From Spirosoma radiotolerans (GTDB taxonomy: Bacteria; Bacteroidota; Bacteroidia; Cytophagales; Spirosomataceae), in NCBI RefSeq assembly GCF_000974425.1, contig NZ_CP010429.1, positions 5,906,501 through 5,970,500 of the forward strand: a DNA stretch of 64,000 nucleotides, written 5' to 3'. Positions 26,799-34,989 of the stretch are shown here, one piece after another (positions within the stretch are counted from its first letter, which is position 1; the number at the start of each line of letters is the position of its first letter). A program made the position numbers and the translations under genes. Under the pieces are notes generated by a model, which worked only from the letters and a program-made list of their open reading frames with translations, was not told where the DNA came from and searched no databases.

Positions 26799-27410
26799 CT
26801 AAGTGGAAATCCATCCTGCTTTTCTGCGCCAGGCATCATATTCCGCCCGCTCCAGTTGCCTTTCCTCTGCCGTTGGCTGTTTTTTCTGTTCAACGCTCAA
26901 TTGAGCTGTCAATTCGCTTAACCGTTCCTCAATGGTGTTTAAGCCTAACTTCCGACGACGTTGATTCACGTGGTCGATTGAATCGGCAATCGAATAAGGT
27001 ATAAGTTGGCCCTGATCGTCATGGACAAACTGAGTACCGTAAGATTGGGGACGATTCTCATACATGGCAATTCGGTCTGACAGAAATGCCAAACGAACAG
27101 GGTCGATCGTCCTTGTCTTTTTCTGCTCGTTCATTAACGCAAGAGCGCTTTTCATGAGCGATGGTAAACTGATGGCATGTTGGACAATTAACCAGGCTGC
27201 CTGACTGGCATCCTCTCCAACTTGTTCCTGAGCTGGCCAACCAATCTGAGCCATTATTTCCCGAAGTCGCCGGGCGTTATCGAGATGCACGGTTTCCATT
27301 TCCGGGTTATATCCACCAAACAGCTTTCCTTCTGTGATAAGTTGCTGCCTAACGCGAAGGTCATACGCTCGACGTTCGATCAACTCGTGTGCAATATCAG
27401 GATACAACAT
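26799..27410 (-). CDS. DUF6624 family protein
   Basis: The protein has 203 residues from the ATG at 27410, all cytoplasmic by appearance. The conserved core reads HLDNARRLREIMAQIGWP, GEDASQAAWLIVQHAI, VRLAFLSDRIAMYENRPQ and YGTQFVHDDQG, which matches DUF6624. Its His/Asp/Gln pattern suggests an enzyme, but none is assigned. The 57-bp box repeats begin only 160 bp upstream, so it sits at the left border of the cassette array. Confidence 0.8.
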   Translation of the reverse strand: MLYPDIAHELIERRAYDLRVRQQLITEGKLFGGYNPEMETVHLDNARRLREIMAQIGWPAQEQVGEDASQAAWLIVQHAISLPSLMKSALALMNEQKKTRTIDPVRLAFLSDRIAMYENRPQSYGTQFVHDDQGQLIPYSIADSIDHVNQRRRKLGLNTIEERLSELTAQLSVEQKKQPTAEERQLERAEYDAWRRKAGWIST

Positions 27411-27572
27411 CTGAATCAGATTGAACGGATACGTTTATCCTACTTATCGTCATGGATGTATAGCTCGTCGTCATGGAAATTATGAACAGAATAATGTCGA
27501 TCAATAATTAAACAATGTACCCCATAAAATGCGATGGGCTTTGGTCTAATCGCTGCCTACCCTGAACTGCCC

Positions 27573-27706
27573 ATTAGGGGGCGTACCCTTTGTCTAACGG
27601 AGTCGGAAATGAAAGCACTCCAACTTGACTTACTCAGGCGTTCGGCGTGTAAGCCGAAGTTCCCCAACGGACTGCCCGATGGCTCGGGGACGCGCTACCT
27701 GTCGCG
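27573..27706. repeat. Triple TGTC-box array, left border copy
   Basis: Boxes at 27591 (TGTCTAAC), 27648 (TGTAAGCC) and 27700 (TGTCGC), each preceded by a GGGGCG/AGGCG/GGGGACG block. The expected palindrome is reduced to CACCCTATAA at 27734, so this unit looks truncated by the gene on its right. Confidence 0.7.
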
Positions 27707-27737
27707 CACTAACTCATCCGGAACGAATCAACTCACC

Positions 27738-28319
27738 CTATAAACTAGCACCCGCTACCAGGCCAATCAAAACACCGGCTATAATCTCGGGTAAACTGTG
27801 CCTTTTCAGCACAAGCCTGGAAACGGCTATCAGAACGGAAAAAAGACCCATTAACACACCCAGATACTCATCCAAACCAAACAAAGCACAAGCCAGAAAA
27901 AAGCTGACAGCCGTGTGCAGCGATACTTTAAGAAAAATGTTGATTGCATACGAACCCGTGAGCAACAGAAAGAAACAAACGGCTCCACGGTTGAAAGGCT
28001 GGTAAGGGCTAGTTGAAATCAGGAATAGGGTGAAAAGCCCACTAAAAAGAAGCACAATGGGATAGAAGCCAGCCCGTTGTGTTTGGTTGGAGAGGTCGAA
28101 ATCTGCGTATCGTCCTCGTTTAACTTTACTGTAGTTATGCCACGTAATGGGCAAAATGACTGCGCCAATAAGTACTGTTGAAGCTATCGCTGCTTTCGCA
28201 ACCGGTAAATATCGAAAAGCCAAACTGCTGAATATCACCGGCAAAACCACAAGAGGGTGGCCTATGGCTGAGATCATTTTGGCGACCTGGCAAAGGCGAG
28301 AGCTACCGATCATAAACAA
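27738..28319 (-). CDS. PAP2-like membrane phosphatase
   Basis: The protein has 193 residues with about six membrane helices. The two late PAP2 blocks are visible: KVSLHTAVSF, a variant of the PSGH block, and SRLVLKRHSLPEIIAGVLIG, with the Arg and His of block 3. The first block (KxxxxxxRP) is not obvious, so catalysis is uncertain. By family it would dephosphorylate a lipid such as undecaprenyl diphosphate. The gene ends directly at a truncated repeat unit and is the leftmost gene of the array. Confidence 0.7.
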   Translation of the reverse strand: MFMIGSSRLCQVAKMISAIGHPLVVLPVIFSSLAFRYLPVAKAAIASTVLIGAVILPITWHNYSKVKRGRYADFDLSNQTQRAGFYPIVLLFSGLFTLFLISTSPYQPFNRGAVCFFLLLTGSYAINIFLKVSLHTAVSFFLACALFGLDEYLGVLMGLFSVLIAVSRLVLKRHSLPEIIAGVLIGLVAGASL

Positions 28320-28444
28320 TACTTAAGTATACTAAATGGACTTGTTCAAACATTCGTATTGCCAACCGAAGCCCGATCTGCAAGCCTAAACATGACTCAG
28401 CGACCCGCTTACGCAGCGCATGGCCAGAATCACCAAGTTACTCC

Positions 28445-28708
28445 TCAAACCACGTTTTGTCTGGAGTTGAGTTCTTTCTTTATTGCTTTTAAATTGTTCC
28501 AGTTAATAATTAGTATTGGCATGAATGCAAAAGGAATTACGCCCAGAGAGATGCTCGTTGCATGAAGTCCTTTTTTGATTGTCAAAAACACGGTCATAAC
28601 TAGCAGTATCGAAAGCGCCCCAGCCAACATACCCGTTGCGAGTTCTGTTGTTTTTTTGTGTTTGAGCAAAGCCTCATTGCTCATTTCTTCTATTTTCTGG
28701 CTTTTCAT
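28445..28708 (-). CDS. Small two-helix membrane protein in the array
   Basis: The protein has 87 residues from the ATG at 28708. A charged N-terminus (SNEALLKHKKTTELATG) is followed by two hydrophobic segments (AGALSILLVMTVFLTI and SLGVIPFAFMPILII) and a basic tail. No known family is recognised. Its start lies about 50 bp from the TGTC boxes at 28757-28812, the same arrangement as in other minus-strand cassettes. Confidence 0.65.
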   Translation of the reverse strand: MKSQKIEEMSNEALLKHKKTTELATGMLAGALSILLVMTVFLTIKKGLHATSISLGVIPFAFMPILIINWNNLKAIKKELNSRQNVV

Positions 28709-28743
28709 GTGACTAAGTTAGTGTTAAGAGAAAGTACCTTATT

Positions 28744-28820
28744 AGGGTGTTTGCCTTGTCGACCGCAACCCGAAACAAAAATAAAAACGCTACCTTCCAG
28801 AACGTGCGGTCTGTCGCCGA
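28744..28820. repeat. TGTC-box array before attC-like site 1 (two boxes)
   Basis: TGTCGAC-type box at 28757 and TGTCGCC box at 28812, 55 bp apart; a third box is not recognisable. Palindrome 1 begins 43 bp after the last box. Confidence 0.8.
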
Positions 28821-28853
28821 GACGACGGCAAACATGCACGACTTATTGCTGTA

Positions 28854-28940
28854 CACCCAACACCTCCATGTGCTGATGGTGGGCAAACTACGTGCCTAAA
28901 CACGAACCGTTTGAACCTTTACACCCTCGTTTGGTTGGGC
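28854..28940. repeat. attC-like palindrome 1
   Basis: ACCCAAC at 28855 and GTTGGGC ending at 28940 form the outer stem. The loop has TGATGG on the left and CCTTTACAC on the right, as in the other copies. The inner stem (TCCATGTGC against CACCCTCG) pairs poorly, so this copy has decayed on one side. A GGGACGTGCTCCC hairpin plus TGTCACC follows at about 28957-28977. Confidence 0.8.
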
Positions 28941-29117
28941 TTCAAACATTACCCTCGGGACGTGCTCCCTGTCACCGAACAAACTGCCTAACTGATTGGG
29001 GCATTGGGCCGGGCGTTTCTATGCCTAAAATAACCGAAAATTTTGAGAAACAATTGCCTAAGCATTTGTTCCATAAAGGAACAGGCATTAGCTTTGATAA
29101 AACAAAACACAAGAGGG

Positions 29118-29282
29118 GTGGATAAAAAACAGCAGCAAATTTTTGACCTCAGTATGCAACGAGCCGCCCTGCGCCAATACCTACGCGATAATTCGGATAA
29201 CATGACGGAGAGCGAAATTAACCGAGTACTTGACCGAATTAATCTACTTAGCAAGGTCATTGAAGCCTTAGAAAAAGAGTAA
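29118..29282 (+). CDS. Small coiled-coil protein in cassette 1
   Basis: A GTG at 29118 with a purine-rich AAGAGGGG just upstream starts a 54-codon frame. The product (IFDLSMQRAALRQYLRDNSD and on) is a charged helix ending VIEALEKE. The frame is also open upstream to 29043, but without coding character. No known family is recognised. The next gene starts 44 bp later in the same direction. Confidence 0.5.
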   Translation: MDKKQQQIFDLSMQRAALRQYLRDNSDNMTESEINRVLDRINLLSKVIEALEKE

Positions 29283-29326
29283 ATTACTAACCGGGCAGGA
29301 GCCCCCGGCTTAACCAATAAACTGTC

Positions 29327-29602
29327 ATGCAAGCAACAACCAAGAAACAGACCTTTGAGGAATTAATGGCTGATACCGACGCGCTGATCGTAAAGGCCGT
29401 TAAATTCATGGACATCAATGGCATTCGCTATGATTTAGGGGAATGGGTCACGATTGCCGAGTACACTAAACGTTTCGGCGTTAAAAGTACCAACGTGGTC
29501 ACCAACTGGATTCGCCGGGGCATCGTTCCGGCGGAAAATGTGATTTCGGTGCCTGAACTCAACGATATCCGGCTGATTAAAGCTGTTCCTTACATCGCCT
29601 AA
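29327..29602 (+). CDS. Helix-turn-helix-like small protein in cassette 1
   Basis: The protein has 91 residues. The C-terminal half (WVTIAEYTKRFGVKSTNVVT then NWIRRGIVPAENV) resembles the DNA-binding fold of excisionase/MerR-type proteins: a helix, a turn at FGVKS, and a recognition helix ending in W-I-R-R-G-I-V. The N-terminus is helical. It could regulate its own cassette or be an accessory recombination factor; neither is shown. It is on the plus strand, against most cassette genes. Confidence 0.6.
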   Translation: MQATTKKQTFEELMADTDALIVKAVKFMDINGIRYDLGEWVTIAEYTKRFGVKSTNVVTNWIRRGIVPAENVISVPELNDIRLIKAVPYIA

Positions 29603-29703
29603 TCTGGTGTATTTTATTTGAAAGCAGAAACGTCCCAGCCATTGGCTGGTGCGTTTCTTTGCGCTCTCGCACAGAGTCGGAATTGGCAATACAGACTTGC
29701 CTG

Positions 29704-29840
29704 ACCGGGGCGTTTGCACTGTCGCAAACAAGCCCGAAATGGTAGCCTAAAGTGGCCTAACCAAGGCGTTTATTATGTCGCACACGAGCTGAAAATAGAC
29801 TCTTAAAACTGTCTGTTCAAGCCGGGCCTTGTGTCGACTG
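29704..29840. repeat. Triple TGTC-box array before attC-like site 2
   Basis: Boxes at 29720 (TGTCGC), 29776 (TGTCGC) and 29832 (TGTCGAC), spaced exactly 56 bp, preceded by GGGGCGTTTGCAC, AGGCGTTTATTA and CGGGCCTTG. Palindrome 2 starts 43 bp later. Confidence 0.85.
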
Positions 29841-29873
29841 GAGCCCACAAATACGCTTTCCAGCTTAGGGATG

Positions 29874-29962
29874 CACCCAACGCCAACAGGGGTTGATGGA
29901 TGATAGCAAAACTGCCCTGAACACAAGCCACTTCCAACCTCTACACCCCTGTTTGGTTGGGC
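29874..29962. repeat. attC-like palindrome 2
   Basis: Outer ACCCAAC (29875) pairs with GTTGGGC (ends 29962). Spacer GCC, then inner AACAGGGGT pairs perfectly with ACCCCTGTT. The loop starts TGATGG and ends CCTCTAC. This is the best-formed copy. AGGGACGTGCTCCCT, itself a 5-bp hairpin, follows at about 29979, then TGTCGCC. Confidence 0.85.
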
Positions 29963-30044
29963 TGACCCGCTTGCCTAAGGGACGTGCTCCCTGTCGCCGG
30001 AACGGTGACGGGGAAAGTAAACAAAACGCGTTAAATCGGTAGAA

Positions 30045-30224
30045 CTACCTCTCGGTTTTGTAATAATACAGAATGAGTAACAATTGGATAACAAAACCCA
30101 CAAAAGCAATCGCAGCCGTATAATCGGGAGTCAACAACATCAACTTTGAGTAGCCCCAAAAAACAGTGATAAGAAGGCCTGCTACCAAAAAACGCTTTCT
30201 GCTCATGTATTTGACAATCAACAT
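30045..30224 (-). CDS. Tiny two-helix membrane protein in cassette 2
   Basis: Two in-frame ATGs (30224 and 30206) open a frame of 59 or 53 residues ending TAG at 30045. The product has SRKRFLVAGLLITVFWGYSK and IAFVGFVIQLLLILYYYK as two membrane helices with a short loop LTPDYTA. It is probably an inner-membrane micropeptide; no family is recognised. The stop lies 83 bp from palindrome 2 and the start 38-56 bp from the boxes of the next unit. Confidence 0.6.
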   Translation of the reverse strand: MLIVKYMSRKRFLVAGLLITVFWGYSKLMLLTPDYTAAIAFVGFVIQLLLILYYYKTER

Positions 30225-30257
30225 CCAATTCTGAAAAATCGGCCTTAATGAGATGGT

Positions 30258-30380
30258 TCTTACGTCGACCGAAACCGGCAGACGAATCTAAAAGTTGATC
30301 AATCGGGGCGTTTCTGGTGTCGACCGAAACCGACAAACGCGCCAAACAGCCTGACTTCGAGACGTGCAGCCTGTCGCAAT
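30258..30380. repeat. Triple TGTC-box array before attC-like site 3
   Basis: Boxes at about 30262 (CGTCGACC), 30318 (TGTCGACC) and 30372 (TGTCGC), 56 and 54 bp apart. Around the second box GGCGTTT and AAACGCGCC can pair. Palindrome 3 starts 42 bp after the last box. Confidence 0.8.
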
Positions 30381-30412
30381 TAACCCGCCTTTGACTCCCA
30401 TTTTGGTCGGTT

Positions 30413-30500
30413 CACCCAACGCCAACAAGGGCTGATGGCCGAAACGCTACTGAACGCAAGATACACAGCCTTGACCTTTGCACCCTTGTCTTCGCTGGGA
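30413..30500. repeat. attC-like palindrome 3 (degenerate right end)
   Basis: The left ACCCAAC (30414) is intact and the inner stem ACAAGGG/CCCTTGT pairs, but the right outer box is GCTGGGA instead of GTTGGGC. If recombination needs the GTT triplet, this site would be inactive. Confidence 0.75.
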
Positions 30501-30787
30501 TGCCGCACTGGCCTACTCCGTGAGTCCCCTGTCAGAGGTAACACGTCAAAGCAGCGCTAACCAACAACGAACACTACAAAACAAGCCGCAAGAGGCCGAA
30601 ACTAACTAGCCGAGGCTGTCAAGTTTGAACGTTCATGTACGTTCCCTCTCAGCTAAAACGCATATGTCGACGTATTGTCCACAGTCAATTGATATTTTCC
30701 ACCAACTAAGTTTATCTAAACACAAATATCAGTCTAGTAAAACACGCATTTTTAAACTACTTTTAAAAATATATAAAAAATACATTA

Positions 30788-31867
30788 ATGAAACAGGACA
30801 AATCAATAGTGAATAAAAAAAGTGAAAAATCAATTCACAAGATGATAGCAGAAGTAGATGGGGTATGTCAGGAATGGATACATAACGAAAACTATTTTCA
30901 AGCAGATAGATTTGCAAAAAAACTAAAAGCTGAAACTGACTGGTTTGAGAGAATCATAAAGCATCAACCGTCTGTGGGTCAATTCTATGAATATATCTTA
31001 AAAGCTCAATTAAAAGAGTTTCTACCAGAGAAATACAACATAGGTACAGGGTTTGTGTACGACATTGCTGAACAGAAGCACAGTCAGCAATTAGATATAG
31101 TTATATATGAAAGCAATAACAAAGCGCCTATTTATAAAATGGGTGATTTTGTTATTATTGAGCCGAGTGAAGTTATTACTGTTTGTGAAGTAAAAAAGAC
31201 ACTAAAAAAAAGTGATGTTAAAAAGCTTATTCAAAACAATTTATTAGCAAATACTGGGTCATACCCAAACGAAGAGCATGGAATACAATACATAAATCTT
31301 TTCGCATTTAACTCAAGCGTAAAGGCTGATGCTTTAGTTAAAATGATGTTGATAGAAATGAATAGTATCTTGGAAAATTTTATAAAATGGTCTGATAATG
31401 ATAAACAATTATTTATCCCAATACCTTATTTAACACTTCCTAATATATTTCTCTTTAATGAAGGTAAGATAGTTAAAAGTAGGCTGTCAGCTCCTAAAGC
31501 TGGACCTTTCAAAATTGAAATTCTTATCGAAGAGTTAGGTATAGAAGGGATATCAGGTGATTTTTTGCTCACATGTACAGCGTATAACCAATCAACCGGC
31601 AAAGGAAATTTTATAGGCTCTAACTTAAGAATCGTAGCAATCAACAAAAAAGAATATTTTACAGTAAGCATATTTTTGGTTAATATATTTTCTATGGCTG
31701 AGATTAGAAACCATTTTTTAGAAGAGAAAGAAAAGGTAGAAAACTTCTTAGTATCTCAAAAAAAGCCTTACAGAGTGTTTCTTCCTAAAAAACTTCCTTT
31801 AGTTGGTTTTAAATCATTTGAAGAGTTCACAAAAGATAGACGTGTTATTTTTGATTCAAGCTACTAG
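30788..31867 (+). CDS. DUF6602 protein with PD-(D/E)XK-like nuclease core
   Basis: The protein has 359 residues from the ATG at 30788. After a helical N-terminus the DUF6602 core is visible: VGQFYEYILKAQLKEFLPEK, QLDIVIYES with Asp103, and VCEVKKTLKKSDVKK with Glu134 and Lys136. The D...ExK order with hydrophobic strands before each is the signature of PD-(D/E)XK nuclease folds, so a DNA- or RNA-cutting role, perhaps in defence, is possible but unproven. The C-terminal half is unassigned. The gene is strikingly AT-rich compared with the housekeeping genes, which suggests transfer. It has its own AT-rich leader and is one of few plus-strand cassette genes. Confidence 0.8.
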   Translation: MKQDKSIVNKKSEKSIHKMIAEVDGVCQEWIHNENYFQADRFAKKLKAETDWFERIIKHQPSVGQFYEYILKAQLKEFLPEKYNIGTGFVYDIAEQKHSQQLDIVIYESNNKAPIYKMGDFVIIEPSEVITVCEVKKTLKKSDVKKLIQNNLLANTGSYPNEEHGIQYINLFAFNSSVKADALVKMMLIEMNSILENFIKWSDNDKQLFIPIPYLTLPNIFLFNEGKIVKSRLSAPKAGPFKIEILIEELGIEGISGDFLLTCTAYNQSTGKGNFIGSNLRIVAINKKEYFTVSIFLVNIFSMAEIRNHFLEEKEKVENFLVSQKKPYRVFLPKKLPLVGFKSFEEFTKDRRVIFDSSY

Positions 31868-31939
31868 TAGCAATTACGTGGTATGTATTTTCGAATCGTG
31901 CATAATTTCACTGATTGATTTCGTTATCGGCCGGAACGT

Positions 31940-32095
31940 ATTTGTCGATGTGCTATTCACCAGATTTGGGACTGTCGTCGGGTATGTGGCAAACCGACCA
32001 AAACGCGCTGTCGAACACTGACTAAGTTGTCAACAGGTACGTAGCAAACCCACAAAAAACACTCACTGTCAAGCCGTTGCTCTGTCAGCCGCAAC
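31940..32095. repeat. Triple TGTC-box array before attC-like site 4
   Basis: Boxes at 31973 (TGTCGTC), 32028 (TGTCAAC) and 32083 (TGTCAGCC) are spaced 55 bp. Extra TGTCGA copies at 31943 and 32009 are out of phase. The palindrome follows 41 bp after the last box. Confidence 0.8.
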
Positions 32096-32122
32096 CCGCC
32101 CACGCCACTTGCATGGACGAAC

Positions 32123-32209
32123 CGCCCAACGCCCGCGAGGGCTGATGGTGAGCGAGTCACTCCACTGAACACCCACAACATCAACCTTTACACCCTCGTT
32201 TGGTTGGGC
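32123..32209. repeat. attC-like palindrome 4
   Basis: Outer GCCCAAC (32124) pairs fully with GTTGGGC (ends 32209). Inner CGAGGG pairs with CCCTCG, a different stem sequence from copy 2 on both sides. A GGGAC-gagc-GTCC hairpin and TGTCGAC follow at about 32226-32244. Confidence 0.85.
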
Positions 32210-32271
32210 TGCCCCGCTTACCCTCGGGACGAGCGTCCTGTCGACGGAAAGCTACCCTACGCAGAGCGAAA

Positions 32272-32811
32272 CTACAGTAAACGAAAAACAACAAAGCCCA
32301 GCAAGAAGGGGGCAAACCAGACTAGCAGACTCAGACCAGCCCACAAATAATAACTCCGGTGATTAATTTCCGTCTTAGTCCGATAGAGTCGGCTTCTTAA
32401 CTGATCTATCGATAAGGAATACATTGCTTGTTTTGTCAACCCACTGGTAAAGGCGCTCTTCATTCTTAACCCAGCCTGAAAAGCGTCATAACTGTGCTTG
32501 GGATAGAACATTACTCCTACAGCCATGCCCCAAAGCGTCAACCACCACGCAAAATAGATATTGCCCCATCCGCCGGTAGCTATCTCCCAACTGGTAACTG
32601 AAGCTTCACCTTTCCAAGTCGTGTCGTACCCTGTTACAAGATGGTTGATATCGTGCAAATAGATGTTTCTTCGTCTTGACTCTAAGTTGGGCAGGGGAAG
32701 AGAAATAGGACCAAACTTAATCATGTCCCATTTTTTATTAATCCCCCCTTCTTCACCGTAACCGTGTAATTTGTAAAAGGCTTTTAAGGCGTGTTCAACA
32801 TTCATTTGCAA
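32272..32811 (-). CDS. Coq4-like protein with C-terminal membrane helices
   Basis: The protein has 179 residues. The Coq4 metal motif HDxxHx11E is exact: His53-Asp54, His57 and Glu69 in LHDINHLVTGYDTTWKGEA. The surrounding region (SWEIATGGWGNIYFAWWLTL) also fits. Two helices at about 145-179 are unusual for Coq4. Coq4 decarboxylates/hydroxylates the ubiquinone ring; Bacteroidota normally use menaquinone, so a quinone role is not assumed. The gene starts 29 bp from the box array and stops 62 bp from palindrome 4, the standard geometry of minus-strand cassettes. Confidence 0.75.
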   Translation of the reverse strand: MQMNVEHALKAFYKLHGYGEEGGINKKWDMIKFGPISLPLPNLESRRRNIYLHDINHLVTGYDTTWKGEASVTSWEIATGGWGNIYFAWWLTLWGMAVGVMFYPKHSYDAFQAGLRMKSAFTSGLTKQAMYSLSIDQLRSRLYRTKTEINHRSYYLWAGLSLLVWFAPFLLGFVVFRLL

Positions 32812-32824
32812 AAAGTTTTCGTTA

Positions 32825-32962
32825 ATGGGCCGTTTCCTTTGTCAGCCGAAGGCCCGAAATAGAAGCCCAAAACCTGCATAACCGGGGCGTTTCTCGTGTC
32901 GCACGGAGCCCAAAAATGGAAGCTCAGAGCCTACCCACTAAGACGCATGTTTTGTCGCAAGT
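32825..32962. repeat. Triple TGTC-box array before attC-like site 5
   Basis: Boxes at 32840 (TGTCAGCC), 32897 (TGTCGC) and 32953 (TGTCGC), 57 and 56 bp apart, preceded by GGGCCGTTTCCTT, GGGGCGTTTCTCG and AGACGCATGTT. Palindrome 5 starts 44 bp later. Confidence 0.85.
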
Positions 32963-32995
32963 AACCTTGAAAACACGCTTTACTTTTTGGCGATG

Positions 32996-33082
32996 CACCC
33001 AACGCCAAAGAGGGCTGATGGTAAGCGAGTCACTTGACTAAACGCACACGACCTGCACCTTTACATCCTCGTTTGGTTGGGC
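32996..33082. repeat. attC-like palindrome 5
   Basis: Outer ACCCAAC (32997) and GTTGGGC (ends 33082). The inner stem is weak (AGAGGG against TCCTC). The downstream hairpin is GCGAG-acgcg-CTCGC instead of GGGA-TCCC: both arms changed together, so pairing is kept. TGTCGCC follows. Confidence 0.85.
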
Positions 33083-33223
33083 TGCCCCGCTTTCCTGCGA
33101 GACGCGCTCGCTGTCGCCAGATAGTTGCCTACGCGGAGCGTTAATTACGCAAATAATTCTATACCTTCTTTGAGCCAAACACAGGGTCGCTCTGCATAAT
33201 AGTCTCTAATTCGGTCCTCAACA

Positions 33224-33958
33224 TTAAAAGCCAAAATTTTCAGAAGTATCGTTGAGAAATGATCTCATTACTGCTTCTTCGGAATCATCATAGTTTGTAG
33301 AACGGGAACGAGTTTTTTTGTGCTTAGAAGCTCTTTCTTTTTGTTCTAGATCAATGAAATATTTCTTTTTGATAAATCGTTCAATGTAATTAATTAAAGT
33401 ACTTTCTTCATCAAGAAAAATTGGATAGCGCTCTTCGTTTTCGAATATTAATGGACGTTCTGGCCTATATCTATGTTTTGTTTTATTGCTATATATAGCT
33501 CTAGCTAACGTCATATATTCCCATTGAAAGACGTAGTTTATAGATTTAATAAAATATAATTGCCCAAATTGACTGTTATTATACTGTATAACAGCTTCTT
33601 CTCTATTTATTGAAATTCCAAGTGTTTTGAATTTGTCGTCTATTTTATTGTCGAATAGTGAATTTACCCATGACAATGCTATCGCTTGTGTATTAAAATC
33701 TGGATCAGGTTCCCAATATCTATCTGATGATATATCACGAGAATTTCTATTATCTAGATAAATAACTTTAGAAGAGTCAATTTCATTTCTTAACCTATCC
33801 TGGAACCTCCAGTACCCATCTAATCTAATATAAATAAACCTTTCATTTAAAAATAATGATGTATCAGTTACTTTAGGATCATACAAAATATCAATATTGA
33901 AAAATATCTTCTCTTTGCTATTACAGGTCACAAAATAAGACATTGCGGCATTAAGCAT
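33224..33958 (-). CDS. Hypothetical AT-rich cassette protein
   Basis: The protein has 244 residues with no signal peptide or membrane helix and no domain I recognise. It is rich in Asn, Tyr, Ile and Lys; features include LSWVNSLFDNKIDDKFK, YVFQWEYMTLARAIYSNKTK and a basic stretch KERASKHKKTRSRS before an acidic end. Base use is much more AT-rich than the chromosomal genes around it. The M1 and M6 codons are both possible starts. It stops 141 bp from palindrome 5 and starts 115 bp from the next box array. Confidence 0.65.
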   Translation of the reverse strand: MLNAAMSYFVTCNSKEKIFFNIDILYDPKVTDTSLFLNERFIYIRLDGYWRFQDRLRNEIDSSKVIYLDNRNSRDISSDRYWEPDPDFNTQAIALSWVNSLFDNKIDDKFKTLGISINREEAVIQYNNSQFGQLYFIKSINYVFQWEYMTLARAIYSNKTKHRYRPERPLIFENEERYPIFLDEESTLINYIERFIKKKYFIDLEQKERASKHKKTRSRSTNYDDSEEAVMRSFLNDTSENFGF

Positions 33959-34059
33959 ATCGATACATTTTTGAAAAGTTAAAGTGAATCGTGTTGTTTA
34001 CTCCGAAACGCGAAGCCATCACAACGAAAGAAATCCGCTTCTGTCAGGCTACAAGAACC

Positions 34060-34190
34060 GGGGCGTTTCCTCTGTCGCAGACGACACGCCCAATCTGTCC
34101 AAGCTCGACTGTCGGGGCGGTTGGCTTGTCAACGGGAGCCGCCCAACGAACCAAAACCGCCTTGTCTCGAGACGTGAAACCTGTCGCAGG
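34060..34190. repeat. Triple TGTC-box array before attC-like site 6
   Basis: Boxes at 34073 (TGTCGC), 34127 (TGTCAAC) and 34182 (TGTCGC). Around the first, GGGCG..TGTCG-caga-CGACA-CGCCC is itself an imperfect palindrome. The last box is 42 bp before palindrome 6. Confidence 0.85.
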
Positions 34191-34222
34191 TAACCCGCCT
34201 TTGACTCCCATCTTGGACCCGC

Positions 34223-34309
34223 CACCCAACGACCATAGGGGTTGATGGGGATTAGACGACTTGCCTCAACAAAAGCCACTTGAACCTTTACACCCCTGTT
34301 TGGTTGGGT
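34223..34309. repeat. attC-like palindrome 6
   Basis: Outer ACCCAAC (34224) pairs fully with GTTGGGT (ends 34309). The inner AGGGGT/ACCCCT pairs. No gene lies between this copy and copy 7. Confidence 0.85.
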
Positions 34310-34445
34310 TGCAAACCCTCCTGCGGGACGTGCATCTTGTCGCCGGAAGCCCGCCCACGCGGAGCGGACAACAACGCACAATCCGATTTCTATACCGACG
34401 GGCGAAGCTGATCAACGCACCTCATCCGCTTTGCCCAACCACCCT

Positions 34446-34580
34446 TGTGGGCGGTTGGCTTGTCGACCGTAACCCGACCACGCCGGTCAAAGTAAACCAC
34501 TGGGGCGGCTGGCCTGTCGACCGGAAGCTACCCAACGAGCCCAAAAGCTGTCTGTCGGGGCGGCTCCCCTGTCGCAGGTA
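34446..34580. repeat. Triple TGTC-box array before attC-like site 7
   Basis: Boxes at 34461 (TGTCGAC), 34515 (TGTCGAC) and 34570 (TGTCGC), 54 and 55 bp apart, with GGGCGGTTGGCT, GGGGCGGCTGGCC and GGGGCGGCTCCCC blocks. The palindrome starts 42 bp later. Confidence 0.85.
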
Positions 34581-34610
34581 ACCCGCCTTACACGCCCATT
34601 ATGTTCCCGC

Positions 34611-34690
34611 CACCCACAGGGGTTGATGGTGAGGGCGGAAGTTTACTGAACACAAACCACTTGCACCTTTACACCCCTGTTTGGTTGGGC
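34611..34690. repeat. attC-like palindrome 7 (left outer box shortened)
   Basis: The left side reads ACCCACAGGGGT where other copies have ACCCAACGCCAACAGGGGT, a loss of about 6 nt that removes the spacer. The inner ACAGGGGT/ACCCCTGT stem and right GTTGGGC are intact. Together with copy 6 it bounds an empty unit of 381 bp. Confidence 0.8.
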
Positions 34691-34824
34691 TGCTAAGCCT
34701 CCTTCGGGACGCGCTTCCTGTCACAAGTAGCCTACCCACGCGGAGCGAGCAACACACACAACCGCTTGTACACCAAGTGCGAAGCCCAACAAACGCACCG
34801 AATCCGCTTTGGCCGAGCCAAAAA

Positions 34825-34960
34825 ACGAGCGCGTTTCCGCTGTCGCAAGGTAGCTGCCCAACCTGTCAAAGCCCAAATTGGGGGTGGTTGCCCTGTCAAC
34901 GGGAGCCGACCAACGAGTAAAAAACCGCCCTGTTTCGGGACGTGTGGCCTGTCGCCGAGA
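34825..34960. repeat. Triple TGTC-box array before attC-like site 8
   Basis: Boxes at 34841 (TGTCGC), 34894 (TGTCAAC) and 34950 (TGTCGCC), 53 and 56 bp apart. The palindrome starts 41 bp later. No gene lies between palindromes 7 and 8. Confidence 0.85.
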
Positions 34961-34989
34961 CGCTGGCACACGAACACTTATTGTATTTT

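Noticed and set aside
28892..29125. Open frame starting inside palindrome 1
   Set aside because: It reads through the palindrome and its flank; the similar frame at 34261 shows it comes from the repeat.
29327..29602. Tyrosine recombinase or integrase for the array
   Set aside because: The 91-residue protein is too small and lacks the catalytic R-H-R-Y residues; no other gene in the window fits.
30031..30345. 104-codon minus-strand frame in cassette 2
   Set aside because: It runs through box repeats; the shorter frame 30045-30224 in another phase encodes two clean membrane helices and is the better candidate.
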